From Zizania palustris (lineage: Eukaryota > Streptophyta > Magnoliopsida > Poales > Poaceae), in assembly GCA_019279435.1 (NCBI GenBank), contig JAAALK010000708.1, forward strand, positions 1-64,000: DNA of 64,000 nt, in the 5' to 3' direction. This document shows positions 11,800 to 23,340 of this stretch, piece after piece. The notes beneath the pieces are model-generated. The model ran no database searches. It was not told the origin of the DNA and saw nothing but the letters and a program-made list of their open reading frames with translations. Both the position numbers and the translations under genes were made by a program. Numbering within the stretch: the stretch's first letter is position 1; each line of letters opens with the position of its first letter.

Positions 11800-12305
11800 T
11801 CAAAACCGCTCTCCTTGCAGAGATTCTAACACATATGTATTGCTAGGAGCGATTTCGGCTATTTTGAAAGGGCCTTCCCAACTAGGTGACCATTTACCAA
11901 ACTTGGGACTCTTAGTGCCTAAGGGTAAAATCGTATTCCAAACCAAGTATCCCACTTGAAACGATTTTGGTTTAACCTTCTTATTGTAGGCTTTAGCTAC
12001 CCTCCTCTTGTCTACTTCTATGGCTTCTAAAGCCTTCAATCTCTTATCGGTCACTTCTTCTAGATTGTCCTTAAAAAGAGTCTCATACTCGTCGACCGAT
12101 AAGCCATCTTCCTTTAACACTCTTAAAGAGCCAAGATCTACTTCTATAGGTAGAACGACTTCTTGTCCATACACTAACTCATATGGACTAACTTTGGTAG
12201 CACGTGCTTTGCATTCCTACAAGCCCATAGCGCCTCGGAAAGCACCGCATGCCACCTTTTAGGGAACTCTTCAATTTTCTTCCTAATGAGCTTAAGCCCA
12301 TAGTG
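11800..12305 (-). pseudogene. Gypsy integrase C-terminal remnant of D
   Basis: The minus frame has YGQEVVLPIEVDLGSLRV, a stretch typical of the plant gypsy integrase region after the DDE core. It is followed by KAYNKKVKPKSFQVGYLVW and FGKWSPSWEGPFKI, a GPY/F-type module. Upstream to about 12305 a shifted frame gives ALWACRNA, the end of the core. All catalytic residues lie in the deleted part. Confidence 0.75.
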
Positions 12306-15300
12306 TTGCACGAGCCGAGGTTCAACTGAGCGACCTCAGCCTTGTCCTGTGGTAGGGCAAACTCGGCGGTCAGCGTGATGACGTTGATGTCCATCACCTA
12401 GAGTGCAGGCCCCTCGGAGACAGGCGAGTAGTCGTCGTCGAGCATGTCGTCGTCGTCGTCGCTCGGACTAGGAGCTGGGTTGGTCATCTAAATTGACTTC
12501 ATCCTCCATACCTGTATTGTAGTTTGTCGAGGGTGGATTTCTTCAAAAATAGTGTCGCGCTCATCCTCGGCTTTCTTCTCACGCATCTCCTGTGCCCGTA
12601 GTCATTGTAGACGTCACTTTTATGATTTGGACATGCTTGGAGGTGCCCAAGATGGTTGTGGCTTGGTGCCAGGTGCTACTGCCTTCTTCCTGTCAACTTT
12701 AGCCGAAGTGGTACTACCCACCTTAGCCTCGTGCACTCTGTATTCAGAGGGGCCTTCGCTATGGACCCCGTCAGTCGGACCGGCCTTGTTCGGCCGATCG
12801 GACAAGGCTTCGGCGTGGGCTCCGGCCGAAGCAGGGGACTCACCTCTGTCAGACTTCGGCAATAAGACTTTTGGGATTGGGACTTCCTGACAGCCTACTC
12901 TGAGTGTGATAGCTTCGAACTCCCTGTCCTCGGCCTCTTCATGCTTGTATCCTTCGACTTTGCTCTACACGGGCCAATTTGGAGGTACCACGGACGGTCT
13001 GTGGACGATGCCTCCCTCTATTGCGTATGTTTGTCCCTGCCATTCGTGGAGGGAACTCCGGCTGTGATACATACGGAGCCCACGTAGTCCCCGCCCAATT
13101 GTACGGTGTAGGCATCAGCGGCTCTAGTGTCCTCGCCCACTGTGAGCCGAACCCGTTACACGGAAGGGGGTTTGGTAGAGTCGATAGTGTCTCAGACCAT
13201 ATCAGCGAGGGGTCCTGCTAGACCAGAGGTGTGTTTGACCAGTGCAGGCCAAAGTCTCCTGTCGAAGGACTCATCTAGAGTAGTGCGAGGTTCAGCCATT
13301 GGGGGCTGAACTCGCTCCCCATGGGGTTCGGCCACTGGGGTCCGAAGTTACTGTACGGGGAATTTTGCCATTGAGGTCCGAAGCCACTGCACAGAGCGTT
13401 AGGCCACTGTGGTCCGAAGTCGCCATGCGGAGGGTTCATCCACTGTGGTCTAAAGTCGCCATGTGGAGGGTTCGGCCACTATGGTCCGAAGCCATCACGA
13501 GGAGGGCTCGACCACTACAGTCCGAAGCCACCCTCCGGGAGTCTTGGGCCCTTCGGCTGACTTAGTTTTTTAGCGTGGGAGCCTGCTTCCTTGGCTTTTA
13601 ATTGATGCTTGTTCAACAACATCTTGTATGTTACCTTCAACTTATTGTGAACCTTAGCCGAAGGGATGCTAATGTTCTGTTTCCTCACTCCCACCTCGGG
13701 GTTCTTAGGTATGAGTGTGCGCGTGCATGGTTCTCTTGCAATTATTGCCTTCCCTCTTATTGACTCGGCCTGTTCCGGCCGAATCAGCACCTTCTTCTCA
13801 CCGAGGTCGACAGCATTGATGGGGAACAGATCTTTGTCCAGCTTCATATTTGGATTGTGGTCTATTTTCAATCGTCCTTCTTTTATGGACGATTGAACCT
13901 GCCATCGAAAAACATTACAGTCGTTAGTATAATGTGAATGCGAGTCATGCCACTTGCAGTATGGATGTTTCTTCAACTCATCGGCAAAGGGAATGACTTG
14001 ACCTTTAGGCAACCTGAGAAGCTGGTTCTTTAAAAGAACATCAAATATTTTATCACACTTAGTTATATCGAATGAGTACTTGACCTCACTAGGCCGATTC
14101 TTCGTGGGAGACAGCCGTAACTCAGAGAAAGTGATAGGTTTACTCTTAGCGTTCCAAACCCATTCGGCCACGTACATGTCGGTCGAATCCTCCTCTTCTG
14201 ATTCCTCCTCATCAAAGTGTTCCATGACGTGGATTTCAGCCATAGGCTTGTTAAACGTCTTAATAAATTTTTCTCTTTGGCTCGGCCTTCCTGGACTAGA
14301 GCCTACTGCAAGACATGGCTAACCTCTAAAAAGTTCTAGTGTTCTAATCTTTCTTTAATCTCGGAACACAACCCATTAAAAGCTAGTTCCACCAAATCCC
14401 TTTCTGAAATACTAAGGCTAAAACATCAGTTTCTAATATCCCTAAAACGCTTGATGTACTCGGCGACGTTCTCGTTAGATTTCTACCTAACCGATGTCAA
14501 GTGTGAAAGCCTAAGTTCTGTCTTGCCTGTGTAAAAGTAATCATGGAATTTTCGTTCCAAATCATCCCACGTCTGAACGGAGTTTGGCGGGAGCGTCGAA
14601 AACCAAGTGAAAGCGGTGTCGGATAGCGAGAGAGAAAATAGTCTAATTTTTAGAGCGTCTGTCCTGCTAGCTTCTCCACACTCTGCAAAAAATTGACTAA
14701 CATGCTCTAGAGTGGTTCTGCTACCCTCACCGTCGAACTTAGTGAATTCGGGGATTCTATAGCCGCGGGGGTAAGGTACTGTATCTAAGTGATCGGGATA
14801 TGGCTTACGGTAAACCCTAACCCGACACTTAGGCATGAAGTCGGCGCATTCCCTAAATAGTGTGCAGATTAGCTCCTCTAGGTCATCTTGTCCTGCTGCC
14901 TGCGAACATCTCTCGTGCGGGGGCGCGACACGCAGCGGGATATCGGCGTATCGGCCATGGGCCTCTTCCCTACGCGCTAGTTGTATGACGTGCTCGAGCC
15001 CAGGTGCCTGTGCATGTGGTGCGGGCAGCGCGGACAAGGCTGGTACCGGCGCAGGTGGTGGTGGTGGTACATGGTACGCGGTGCTAGTTTGGCCGTAAGC
15101 ATAATGACTAGTCTCGACCATAGGTGTTGAGGCCAGAGACGTAATGGTCTTGCCAGTGTTACCGTTAGTTCTGTTGTACACATGATTTACCGGAGGTACA
15201 CTAGCAATAGGGACTGGTGTACGTCCTCAGTATAGCCGAACCTTCTAAGAGTTGCGTCTACTTGGGAGCTAACTGCCGAATCTAAATGGTTGGCTAGCGA

Positions 15301-15642
15301 AGCGCTAACGGCCTGATCTACTGATGTGGCTATTTTTTGCTCAATCTCTAAAGAAGATAAACGAGGTGATACGGGTGTTACCTGGATCTGAGAAAGGTCG
15401 GGGGCGATGATGTCGTGCTTGATGAAGCATGCGTGTGTCTTGACGTAGCCCCCAAGCATCATGTCTTGGAGCGCCTTCAACTTTGCCTCGATCTCTGCTC
15501 GGTCTTATGCGGGAATATATTCAAGAGTAGGTGTTAGGATGTTGCGGTTGTCAATATCCGTGCCTCCCATGGTGTCCATCGATGGTGTAGACATAGTAGT
15601 CATTGTAGATGTACAGGTGGCCGATGTAGATGTACCCGTCAT
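12306..15642 (-). pseudogene. gag and protease N-terminus of element D
   Basis: The gag frame starts near an ATG at 15642 and runs through a TAG (near 15507) and other stops. The gag core at 14483-15100 shows RGYRIPEFTKFDGEGS, SLSLSDTAFTWFSTLPPNS and WDDLERKFHDYFYTG, typical of plant gypsy gag. A zinc-knuckle-like segment (CKWHDSHSHYTNDC) lies near 13940. A low-complexity linker with 36-bp repeats follows (13289-13540). INVITLTAEFALP and AQLNLG near 12310-12380 mark the start of the protease region. Reading then jumps straight into integrase sequence at about 12305. Not functional. Confidence 0.7.
13289..13540 (-). repeat. Seven 36-bp tandem repeats in D gag linker
   Basis: Units start at 13289, 13325, 13361, 13397, 13433, 13469 and 13505, an exact 36-base period (12 codons). 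On the minus strand they encode a degenerate 12-residue unit of the type FGPQWPNPPHGD. The unit copies differ by several bases. Confidence 0.85.
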
Positions 15643-15681
15643 GTTGGCGTAGCTTTTCCCTAGTGAAGTCGTCAAAAAGTA

Positions 15682-16357
15682 TGTTGATACGAAAATGTGC
15701 CCCCGCACTTGGGTCAGTTTGACGATCCAAAAGTGTGCGGATACTTAGGGACAAGCCTAAGCGTAACACAGCACCGACATCGCATTCGGACTACCCTTAG
15801 CCGTGGTAAGGGAGGTGGAGTCGCCAGGAAATTAGATCACACAAAATAATCCAATTAGCCGAAAAAGATGTATTAAACTGAATAAATCAACAAACCGGTC
15901 GGAGCCTATCTGCTTCAAAGTATGGTGCGAAGGGGGTCGCCGAAGTATACCTTCGGCGTCTGATGCGAAGTGTCCCGCTGAAGGGTACCTTCAGTGTTCG
16001 GACTGATCTGGCCGAAGATGAACTCCGAACGGATCTGGATGCGACAATAACCTCTGAACAGCAGGGTTCGGTGCGAGGTCTCTGATACAGCAAGATACAG
16101 AATAATGACTCAAACGCAACGCGCGAGCGTGACTTCATCTAGAGTGGAGTACGAGCGTGGCGAAGCTTTCGTGACGAAGTCTGTTGATGAAGCGTGTGGT
16201 TGAAGTAGCGGCCTCGCCGAAGGGTATTCTGGCAACCTCCAAAACCGATCTCTCAGCTCTGGACACCTCCGACAAAGTAGCTCCGAACGTGGAAACCTGC
16301 AATAGAGTGGATTTGAAGTACCAATTTGGCCTGAGGACCGAATTCTTCTAAGTTTTG
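15682..16357 (-). repeat. Partial 5' LTR of element D
   Basis: TGTTGATACGAAAATG at 15682 aligns with 10367 onward for about 676 bases and stops at AAGTTTTG, where E1 begins. The LTR part carrying the TATA box is missing, so this copy has no LTR promoter. Confidence 0.85.
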
Positions 16358-17269
16358 TGATGGGGGATTGGTCCTGATCTTCCGCTAGGTAAAGGATAAA
16401 CTTGGGTTGGTGGAGAATCTCGACGTTGGCGATCCAAGGCTCCGGTCCAGCGGATCAAAACCTTGCAATCGTTACACCACTGTCTCTGTTGGTTATCAAC
16501 CACACAGGACGCGATTGACCTCACCACGAAGGCTAATTCCTGCAAGCGAACCCAAGAACACAAGCAAGAACAGGAAGGATACAAGTCGAATGCCAAATCA
16601 CAGACAAACGATGATAAGGTGAGGTTTCACAAATACCAATGCAGCAGCCAATCGGTCCGGTGCAAGAGGCGGGATCTAAACACACAAGTGTAGATGCAAA
16701 CAAAGCAAAACCTAACCCTAAAGGCGGCTGGAGTGAATATATAGGGCGTGGGTAGCCTGTGGAAGGTGAACAGACTTGGGCTGTGGGCTAGAAGATGTAC
16801 AGACTCGGATTATGGGCCAACACGGCCCAGTTCTGTCACACGGGACTGTTTTAATCACACAGATCGACTCGAGACTCCAAATGAGACGAAACCAACGGCA
16901 AAAGATCCGTCTTCTCCTTAGCTTTCCAAAAAGTCCAAGAACGCGCCAATCGGACTTCGTATGAGGAAGTTATGCCAATTTTGGTGCAAGGTGGTCGATG
17001 TAGTCCGAACCAGCGAGTTCTTGACTTCAAATCATCCGTGCGACTTCGTCTTCAACTCCAACTATTCTATTCCATCTCCCATGTTCCTAAGCAACAAAAT
17101 ATCACTAGAATTCAGTAGCATCCCGTCCAAACAAATATAATCAAAGTTGCTAAGGAAAGAATTAACCTCATGGTTCAAGCGACGGGCACGGGCGCGTGTG
17201 ATTGGTCCTTGTAGTTGAATTGTAGGTGGAGGCTCCATGTGTGTATCAGGCGAAGTTATGTCCTCATCA
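16358..17269 (-). repeat. 3' LTR of E1 (912 bp)
   Basis: On the minus strand it begins TGATGAGGACATAAC and ends CCCCATCA. The same LTR occurs at 47163-48072 (solo) and 52815-53735/57443-58363. The adjacent PPT is 17270-17283. Roughly the last 70 codons of pol lie in it. Confidence 0.85.
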
Positions 17270-20200
17270 TCCTCCCCTTCTTGAATTGGAGTCGTCCTCG
17301 ACTCAAGCTCATCGTCATCTCCCAAATAGGGCTTTAAATCTGAAATGTTAAATGTGGGACTAACCTCAAAAGCTGCAGGCAACTCAAGTTTATATGCATT
17401 ATCATTTATCTTCTCAAGCACACGGAAAGGACCATCAGCACGTGGCATCAATTTAGACTTTCTCAAATCAGGAAAACGATCCTTGCGCAAGTGCAACCAA
17501 ACAAGATCACCCGGTTCAAATTGGACAATGTGCGGTTGACGACCTCCGTTTGTCCATCCGTTTGGGGGTGACAAGTAGTAGAAAACAGCAGCTTCGTCCA
17601 CAACTTATGCCACAACGTCCTCCAAAAATGACTTAAAACTTTAGCATCACGATCTGAAACGATGGTATTGGGAACTCCATGCAAGCGTACGACCTCTCTG
17701 AAAAAAAAATCAGCAACATTTGTAGCGTCGTCGCTCTTGTGACAAGGTATAAAATGTGCCATTTTAGAGAACCGATCTACCACCACAAAAATACTATCTC
17801 TCCCCCTCTTAGTTCTAGGTAATCCTAACACAAAATCCATAGAAATATCCTCCCAAGGTACACTAGGAACGGGCAGAGGCATATAAAGACCATGTGGGTT
17901 TAGACGGGACTTAGCTTTATTGCAAGTAGTGCATCGTGCCACATAGCGCTCAACATCTCGTCTCATCCTAGGCCAATAGAAGTGTGTGGACAGCACATCT
18001 TCGGTTTTCTTTGATCCAAAATGACCCATCAAACCACCACCGTGTGCTTCCTGCAATAACAACAAGCGAAGAGATCTAGCCGGCACGCATAACTTGTTAG
18101 CACGAAAAAGATATCCATTATTCAGCACATATTTGTTCCAAGCACGGTCATTTGTACAATTTGCAAAAGCATCTTTGAAGTCCAAATCAGTAGCATACAT
18201 GTCCTTCAATGTTTCTAAACCAAAGATCTTATAGTCAAGTTGAGAAAGCAATGTATAACGTCTAGATAAAGCATCGGCGATCACATTATCTTTCCCTTTC
18301 TTATGCTTAATGATATATGGAAAAGTCTCAATAAATTCTACCCATTTAGCATGTCGTTTATTCAGATTTGCTTGACTACGTATATGCTTCAATGCTTCAT
18401 GATCCGAATGAATAATAAACTCCTTAGGCAAAAGGTAATGTTGCCAAGTTTCAAGCACACGCACTAAGGCATATAATTCCTTATCATAGGTAGAATAATT
18501 CAACTGTGGACCATGTAATTTTTCACTAAAATAGGCCACGGGTTTACCTCCTTGTAGCAGCACACCTCCTAATCCAAAAACACTAGCATCACATTCTAAT
18601 TCAAAAGGCTTACTGAAGTCGGGTAACTGAAGTAGAGGTGCATGTGTAAGGCGATCCTTGAGTGTGGCAAAAGCTTGTTCTTGTGCTGGTTCCCATGTAA
18701 AAGTAACTCCCTTCTTGGTCAACTCATGTAAAGGACCGGCTATGGTGCTGAAATCTTTCACAAAACGCCGGTAGAAACCTGCAAGACCAAGAAAACAACG
18801 TACCTGTGTGATAGTTTGGGGTTGCGGCCAGCTGTTGATTGCTTCTACCTTTGCCGCGTCAACCTCAATACCCTGTGAAGTGACAACATATCCAAGAAAC
18901 ACAACTCGATCCGTGCAAAACGTGCACTTCTCAAGGTTACCAAACATTCTAGCCTCACGGAGGACAAAAAAACAGCACGTAAGTGTTCAACATGTTCAGT
19001 GAGAGACTTGCTATACACCAAGATATCATCAAAGTATACAACAACAAAACGTCCTATAAAATGCCGTAGGACTTCATTCATCAAGCGCATGAAGGTACTA
19101 GGTGCATTAGTAAGTCCAAAAGGCATGACAAGCCACTCATATAATCCAAACTTTGTTTTAAAAGCAGTTTTCCATTCATCACCTAGTTTCGTGCGAATTT
19201 GGTGGTAGCCACTACGGAGATCGATCTTAGTAAAGATAATGGCACCACTAAGCTCATCAAGCATGTCATCAAATCTAGGAATAGGGTGTCGATATCGAAT
19301 GGTGATATTATTAATAGCACGACAATCAACACACATGCGCCAACTACCATCTTTCATAGGCACCAAAAGAACGGGTACTGCACAAGGACTAAGGCTTTCA
19401 CGGACGTACCCACGATCAAGAAGGTCCTGTACTTGGCGCTCAATTTCTTTTGTCTCCTCTGGATTGGTACGGTACGCTGCACGATTAGGAAGAGACGCTC
19501 TCGGGATCAAATCAATTTGGTGCTCGATGCTGCGTATCGGTGGCAGTCCGGGTGGTATTTCAGCAGGAAAAACATCGTTAAACTCCTGCAAAAGGTCAGT
19601 GACTGCAACAGGAACAGAGCTAGGAATGTTCGCAAGTGAAAACAACACGTTTGTGCAAATCAAGCCGTATAGCAAGGGAGTATCATCACAAATTTCAGCA
19701 AGGTCAGTTTTAGTTGCAAGCATGACATGTCCTTTCAGATTAATAACTTGTGATGACGAAGGAGAAGCAATTTTATCTTTCTGTTGCCTCAAAAGCGTCT
19801 TAGCTACTTGCTGATTTTCAGAAGGTTGTTTGCTCTTTTGTGCATCCCTAGCATGTTTTTCTTGTTCAAATTTTACAATTTTAGCAGAAGTCATAGGAAG
19901 CAATGTAACTTTCTTTCCTTTATTCATAAATGTATACTTATTGCTCCTACCATGGTGTGTAGCATCAGTATCATACTCCCAAGGTCTACCAAGTAACAGA
20001 GAACATGCTTGCATTGGTACTACATCAAAATCAGCAACTCCTAAGTATGTACCAATGGTAAATTTGATGTGAGCAGTTTGTGTTACCTTGACCTTACCGC
20101 TATTGTTGAACCATTGCACATGGTAAGGGTGTGGATGCGCACGTGTGGGAAGTTGAAGCTTCGTTACCATGTCGTGGCTCACCAAATTGTTGCAACTACC

Positions 20201-21612
20201 GCTGTCGATGATGACACGTACACGGCGGTCATTGACGAGGAAGAAGGTCTGAAACAGATTGTTCCGTTGTGCCCGGTCGTCCTGCTCCATGTGAGTGCTT
20301 AAAACACGTTGTACAATAAGTGCTTCATGGTCGGCATAGGTATCCGACGCAAAAACAATGTCATCGTCGAATGTATCGTTATCTCCTGCAATGTTAGCAG
20401 CAAGTGCATATTCATCTTCAACATCACTAGCACTTACGTAGCCACCGTCTTCCGTAGCAATATAAGCCCGCTGACTAGGGCAGTCCTTCATAACGTGGCC
20501 GAATCCTTTGCATCGGTGACACTGGATCGCTGCAGAACTTGCGGTAGAGGCCGCCGAGGAGGTGGGCTTGGCTGGCGCCTTAGATGCTGCAGTCTTGGAA
20601 CTCTCAACATGGGTTGTAGATGTAGAAGGTGCTGATGTAGCCGCCGGTTGAGAAGGGGGTGGGGGTGGTCATTGCTGCTGCCCACTTGAGTGTGAAGTAG
20701 CACCACCAATGTTGGTCCTCATGCTGCGTTGTGGTTGTTGGCGACCCTGCAATTCTTTTTCTGCAAGCATAGCAAGGTGGAAAAGACGAGTGATAGTATT
20801 GCATTCTTTATAATCAATGATATCCTAAATTTCACGTCTTAAACCACCATAAAAATGGGCCATTTTATCCTCATTGTCCTCCTCAATTTCAGCACGCATG
20901 CAACCTATTTGCAACTCCTGATAATACTCCTCTACCGATTTATTTCCTTGGTTTAGGCGCTGCAATTTTTTTCTCAAATCACGTTTATATGAAGGAGGAA
21001 CCCATCTACCACGCATTTGCCGTTTTAACATATCCCAATTTTGTGGTTCATTGCCAACCTTAACTATTTCAGTCCACCAAAGAAGAGCATATCCAGTGAA
21101 GTCACTAGTAGCTAAGCGCACGCGGTGGATAGCAGGAACCATGTGAGCATTAAATTTTTGTTCGACTGACATCTCCCAATCTAAATATGCATCTGGATCA
21201 TAGGTGCCAGCAAAATGAGGTACTTAAAATTTTACCTTAGAGTAGGGATCATGATCATTGTTCCTGTGGTTGTCATTGTTACCTCGTGGAGGGCGGTTGC
21301 GGTGGCCGCCCATACCTTGACGGTTGAACTGAAAGCGATGACGTGCAGCCTCATCAGGGTCAATGCCATTGTTCGCGGCATAGGATAGGTCGTCTTCCTC
21401 TCCAATATGGTCGTCTTCCTCTTCAACATGGTCATCGTTGGCTCGTGCAGCAGGCAAACGTGTTTCCAAGGCAGTCATTCGGTCCACTAGGTCAGCCACA
21501 GTACGCGCGAGACGTTCGATGGAATGTTGGGTCTGCCGCTGAGACTCTAGTAGAGCACGTCATGAGACACAGTCATTAAAATCAGATGGAGGGGTACCGC
21601 TGTTATCTGCCA
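17062..21612 (-). pseudogene. gag-pol of CRM-like element E1, broken
   Basis: A single gag-pol frame begins MADNSGTPPSDFND at 21612. Gag core (DWEMSVEQKFNAH, YALLWWTEI, RRKLQRL-like block) is at 20825-21200, and a CCHC knuckle (CHRCKGFGHVMKDC) sits near 20500. Protease DSG is near 20185. RT runs to about 19000 with the YFDDIL box. RNase H, the integrase HHCC finger, the DDE core and a GPF module follow. Damage: TGA near 21562, TAA near 21225 and another stop near 20826 in gag; a 7-T run at 18965-18971 where frame needs five (shift between RT and RNase H); and about 304 bases missing in integrase near 17526 compared with E2, also shifting frame. The frame ends MGDGIE at 17062, earlier than in E2. 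Confidence 0.85.
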
Positions 21613-21899
21613 TGTTAGTGAAAGACAACACAACAAAGAATAATCCTTATGGAAAACAGCTAGGTGGGGTGGTGGGTGTGTGGTGGAAGCAATCTGTCAA
21701 GCACCTTACCCACGCTTGCAAGTGTTCTTACCACGCCGCAGTGAGGTCACCGGCCTACAGGTGATGAACCAAGTGGAGGGTGGTGTGCAATTGCAAGAAA
21801 TGATCCTTTCCTGACCAAGAGAAAGGTGTAGCTTGGAAGGCAAGGTGAGTAGCAAGGATTAGCGATAATAATAACAGTTAAACCAAGTTCAATAAGTAT

Positions 21900-22174
21900 T
21901 CCCATGTGTGGACTCCGTGGAGGCGTTGCTCCATAAGCGATGCTCGTGGCCATCACCACGAGGAAGGTGACTTCTTAATCGATTGGATCGGCGAGGAACA
22001 ACCGGGACAAAGTGAGGATAGGCTTGACGTGTTTCATCAATCTCTTCTTCCGTTGAAACTAGCGCATCAAGTTCTAGAAGGTACCGATCTATGATCTCAC
22101 ACGCGCATGAGCCTAGGGCCATAGGGCAGAAATTTTGAATTTGTCGGCTAGCGTAACTCCCCTATTCCCCAACA
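21900..22174 (+). repeat. 5' LTR remnant of element F
   Basis: It aligns with 44142-44413 (GTGTGGACTCCGTGGAGGC start, CCCCAACA end). The first two thirds of the LTR are absent; E1 leader sequence abuts it at 21899/21900. Confidence 0.8.
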
Positions 22175-22175
22175 G

Positions 22176-22187
22176 TGGTATCAGAGC
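22176..22187 (+). other. PBS of element F (initiator-Met type)
   Basis: TGGTATCAGAGC follows the LTR end CCAACA by one base. This is the usual tRNA-iMet-complementary PBS of plant copia elements. Confidence 0.85.
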
Positions 22188-23340
22188 CTACGTGCATAGT
22201 GTTCGATCTAGATCCATCATGTATGGAGATACATGGTGGAAAAACATATTAGATCTGTTTCTATCCATAGCAGATCGGAAGTTCTGATGTGATCGGAAGT
22301 TCCGATGACGGATCGGAAGTTCCGATACTAATCGGATGTTCCGATATTGAATAATGATTCAATACAGAAGGCAATTGTTGCGATGTGGGATTCTGATATT
22401 GATCGAAAGTTCCGACATATCGGAAGTTCCGATGCTAGATCATATGTTCCGACCGACGCAATTTTGAAAAAACGAGCTTGCTAACCCGGGTTTTTCAGAT
22501 CGATAATCCAGTCATTTGTAGATTTCTCGCCTAACTTTGTTTTGCAGAGAATGTCATGACTAGCATGGCCTTGGTTAAAATGTGATATATGAGATGCATG
22601 CAATGAATGTAAATTAAATATGGCGTGCGTGTCATGGTTATTTACAGCCCAAGGCTGATGTAAAATTCATTACGACTTGCATGTCGTTTCTGCGGTGCTT
22701 CGGCCCATGTAATTAGTACAGCCTATGTGAGATGGACTAGTACTCTTTATGGAGGCCGGGAGCACGCACTCGAAGACGGGATCCATGGAGATGGAGATTG
22801 CCATGTGAAGAAGGCCATGCTATGTTCCTGTTATTCTATTCTTGCATGTTTCGTGTGCGCTAGCGACGTTACGATGCTATAGTAGTTTTTGCTCGGAAAA
22901 TTAAGTGTTGATGCTCTTCGCAATAGCTGCACCCACCAGGGTTCGTGCTCCTCGATAGTGGGTCTGCCAAAGCAAGGTGCTATCTTTTATCTCGACCAGT
23001 TGGGGCAGAAGTTGGACTTCTGCACGCATAGTGTTGGTTCACTTGGCAAGGCTATCAAAACATTATTGGACCTTGGAGCATAGGAGTTGGGGTCGAGCAT
23101 TTGATGCTTCTCCAACGACAAGAGTCACATATGTTGTGATTAGCGAGGAGTTGCTTACCTATGTCAACTAGCTTCTGGCAGTGATGCCAAAGCTCACTAG
23201 GAGATAGTGTGACCATGGATCTTGCGCCACTATTAGTCATGAGAGGGAAAGTGACTGGTTTATATAGTGGAACATCTTTTATTGGATAAAAGATAAACAT
23301 TGCATAGTGCTAAACCTCGCATTTAATCTTTTGTAGATCA
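22188..23340 (+). repeat. Leader of element F with CGGAAGTTCCG palindromes
   Basis: No gene is seen. Between 22255 and 22450 the hyphenated palindrome TCGGAAGTTCCGA and its near variants recur at least seven times at irregular spacing. The same motif recurs at 43598-43885 in the 3' LTR of F. The rest of the leader looks unstructured. Confidence 0.6.

Larger units (their letters stand above)
10367..16357 (-). mobile_element. Element D: internally deleted Ty3/gypsy element
   Basis: The left LTR (10367-11652) carries TGTTGA/TCAACA inverted ends, and a PPT follows it at 11653-11670. Minus-strand gag begins near 15642 next to a partial right LTR (15682-16357). On the minus strand the order is 5' LTR (partial), gag, protease N-terminus, integrase C-terminus, PPT, 3' LTR. 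RT, RNase H and most integrase are missing. The right LTR is broken by CRM-like element E1 at 16358. D cut into fragment G at 10366; no TSD is readable because the right end is lost. Confidence 0.8.
16358..21899 (-). mobile_element. Element E1: CRM-like Ty3/gypsy element, 5' end missing
   Basis: It has a 3' LTR at 16358-17269 and a gag-pol frame on the minus strand up to about 21612, followed by a leader homologous to that of E2 (56207-56500). The leader breaks at 21899 where an LTR fragment of element F starts, so the rest of the leader, the PBS and the 5' LTR are gone. The pol frame runs into the 3' LTR and the PPT lies within the coding region, a feature reported for CRM (centromeric) chromoviruses. 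The left end cuts the D LTR. Confidence 0.75.
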
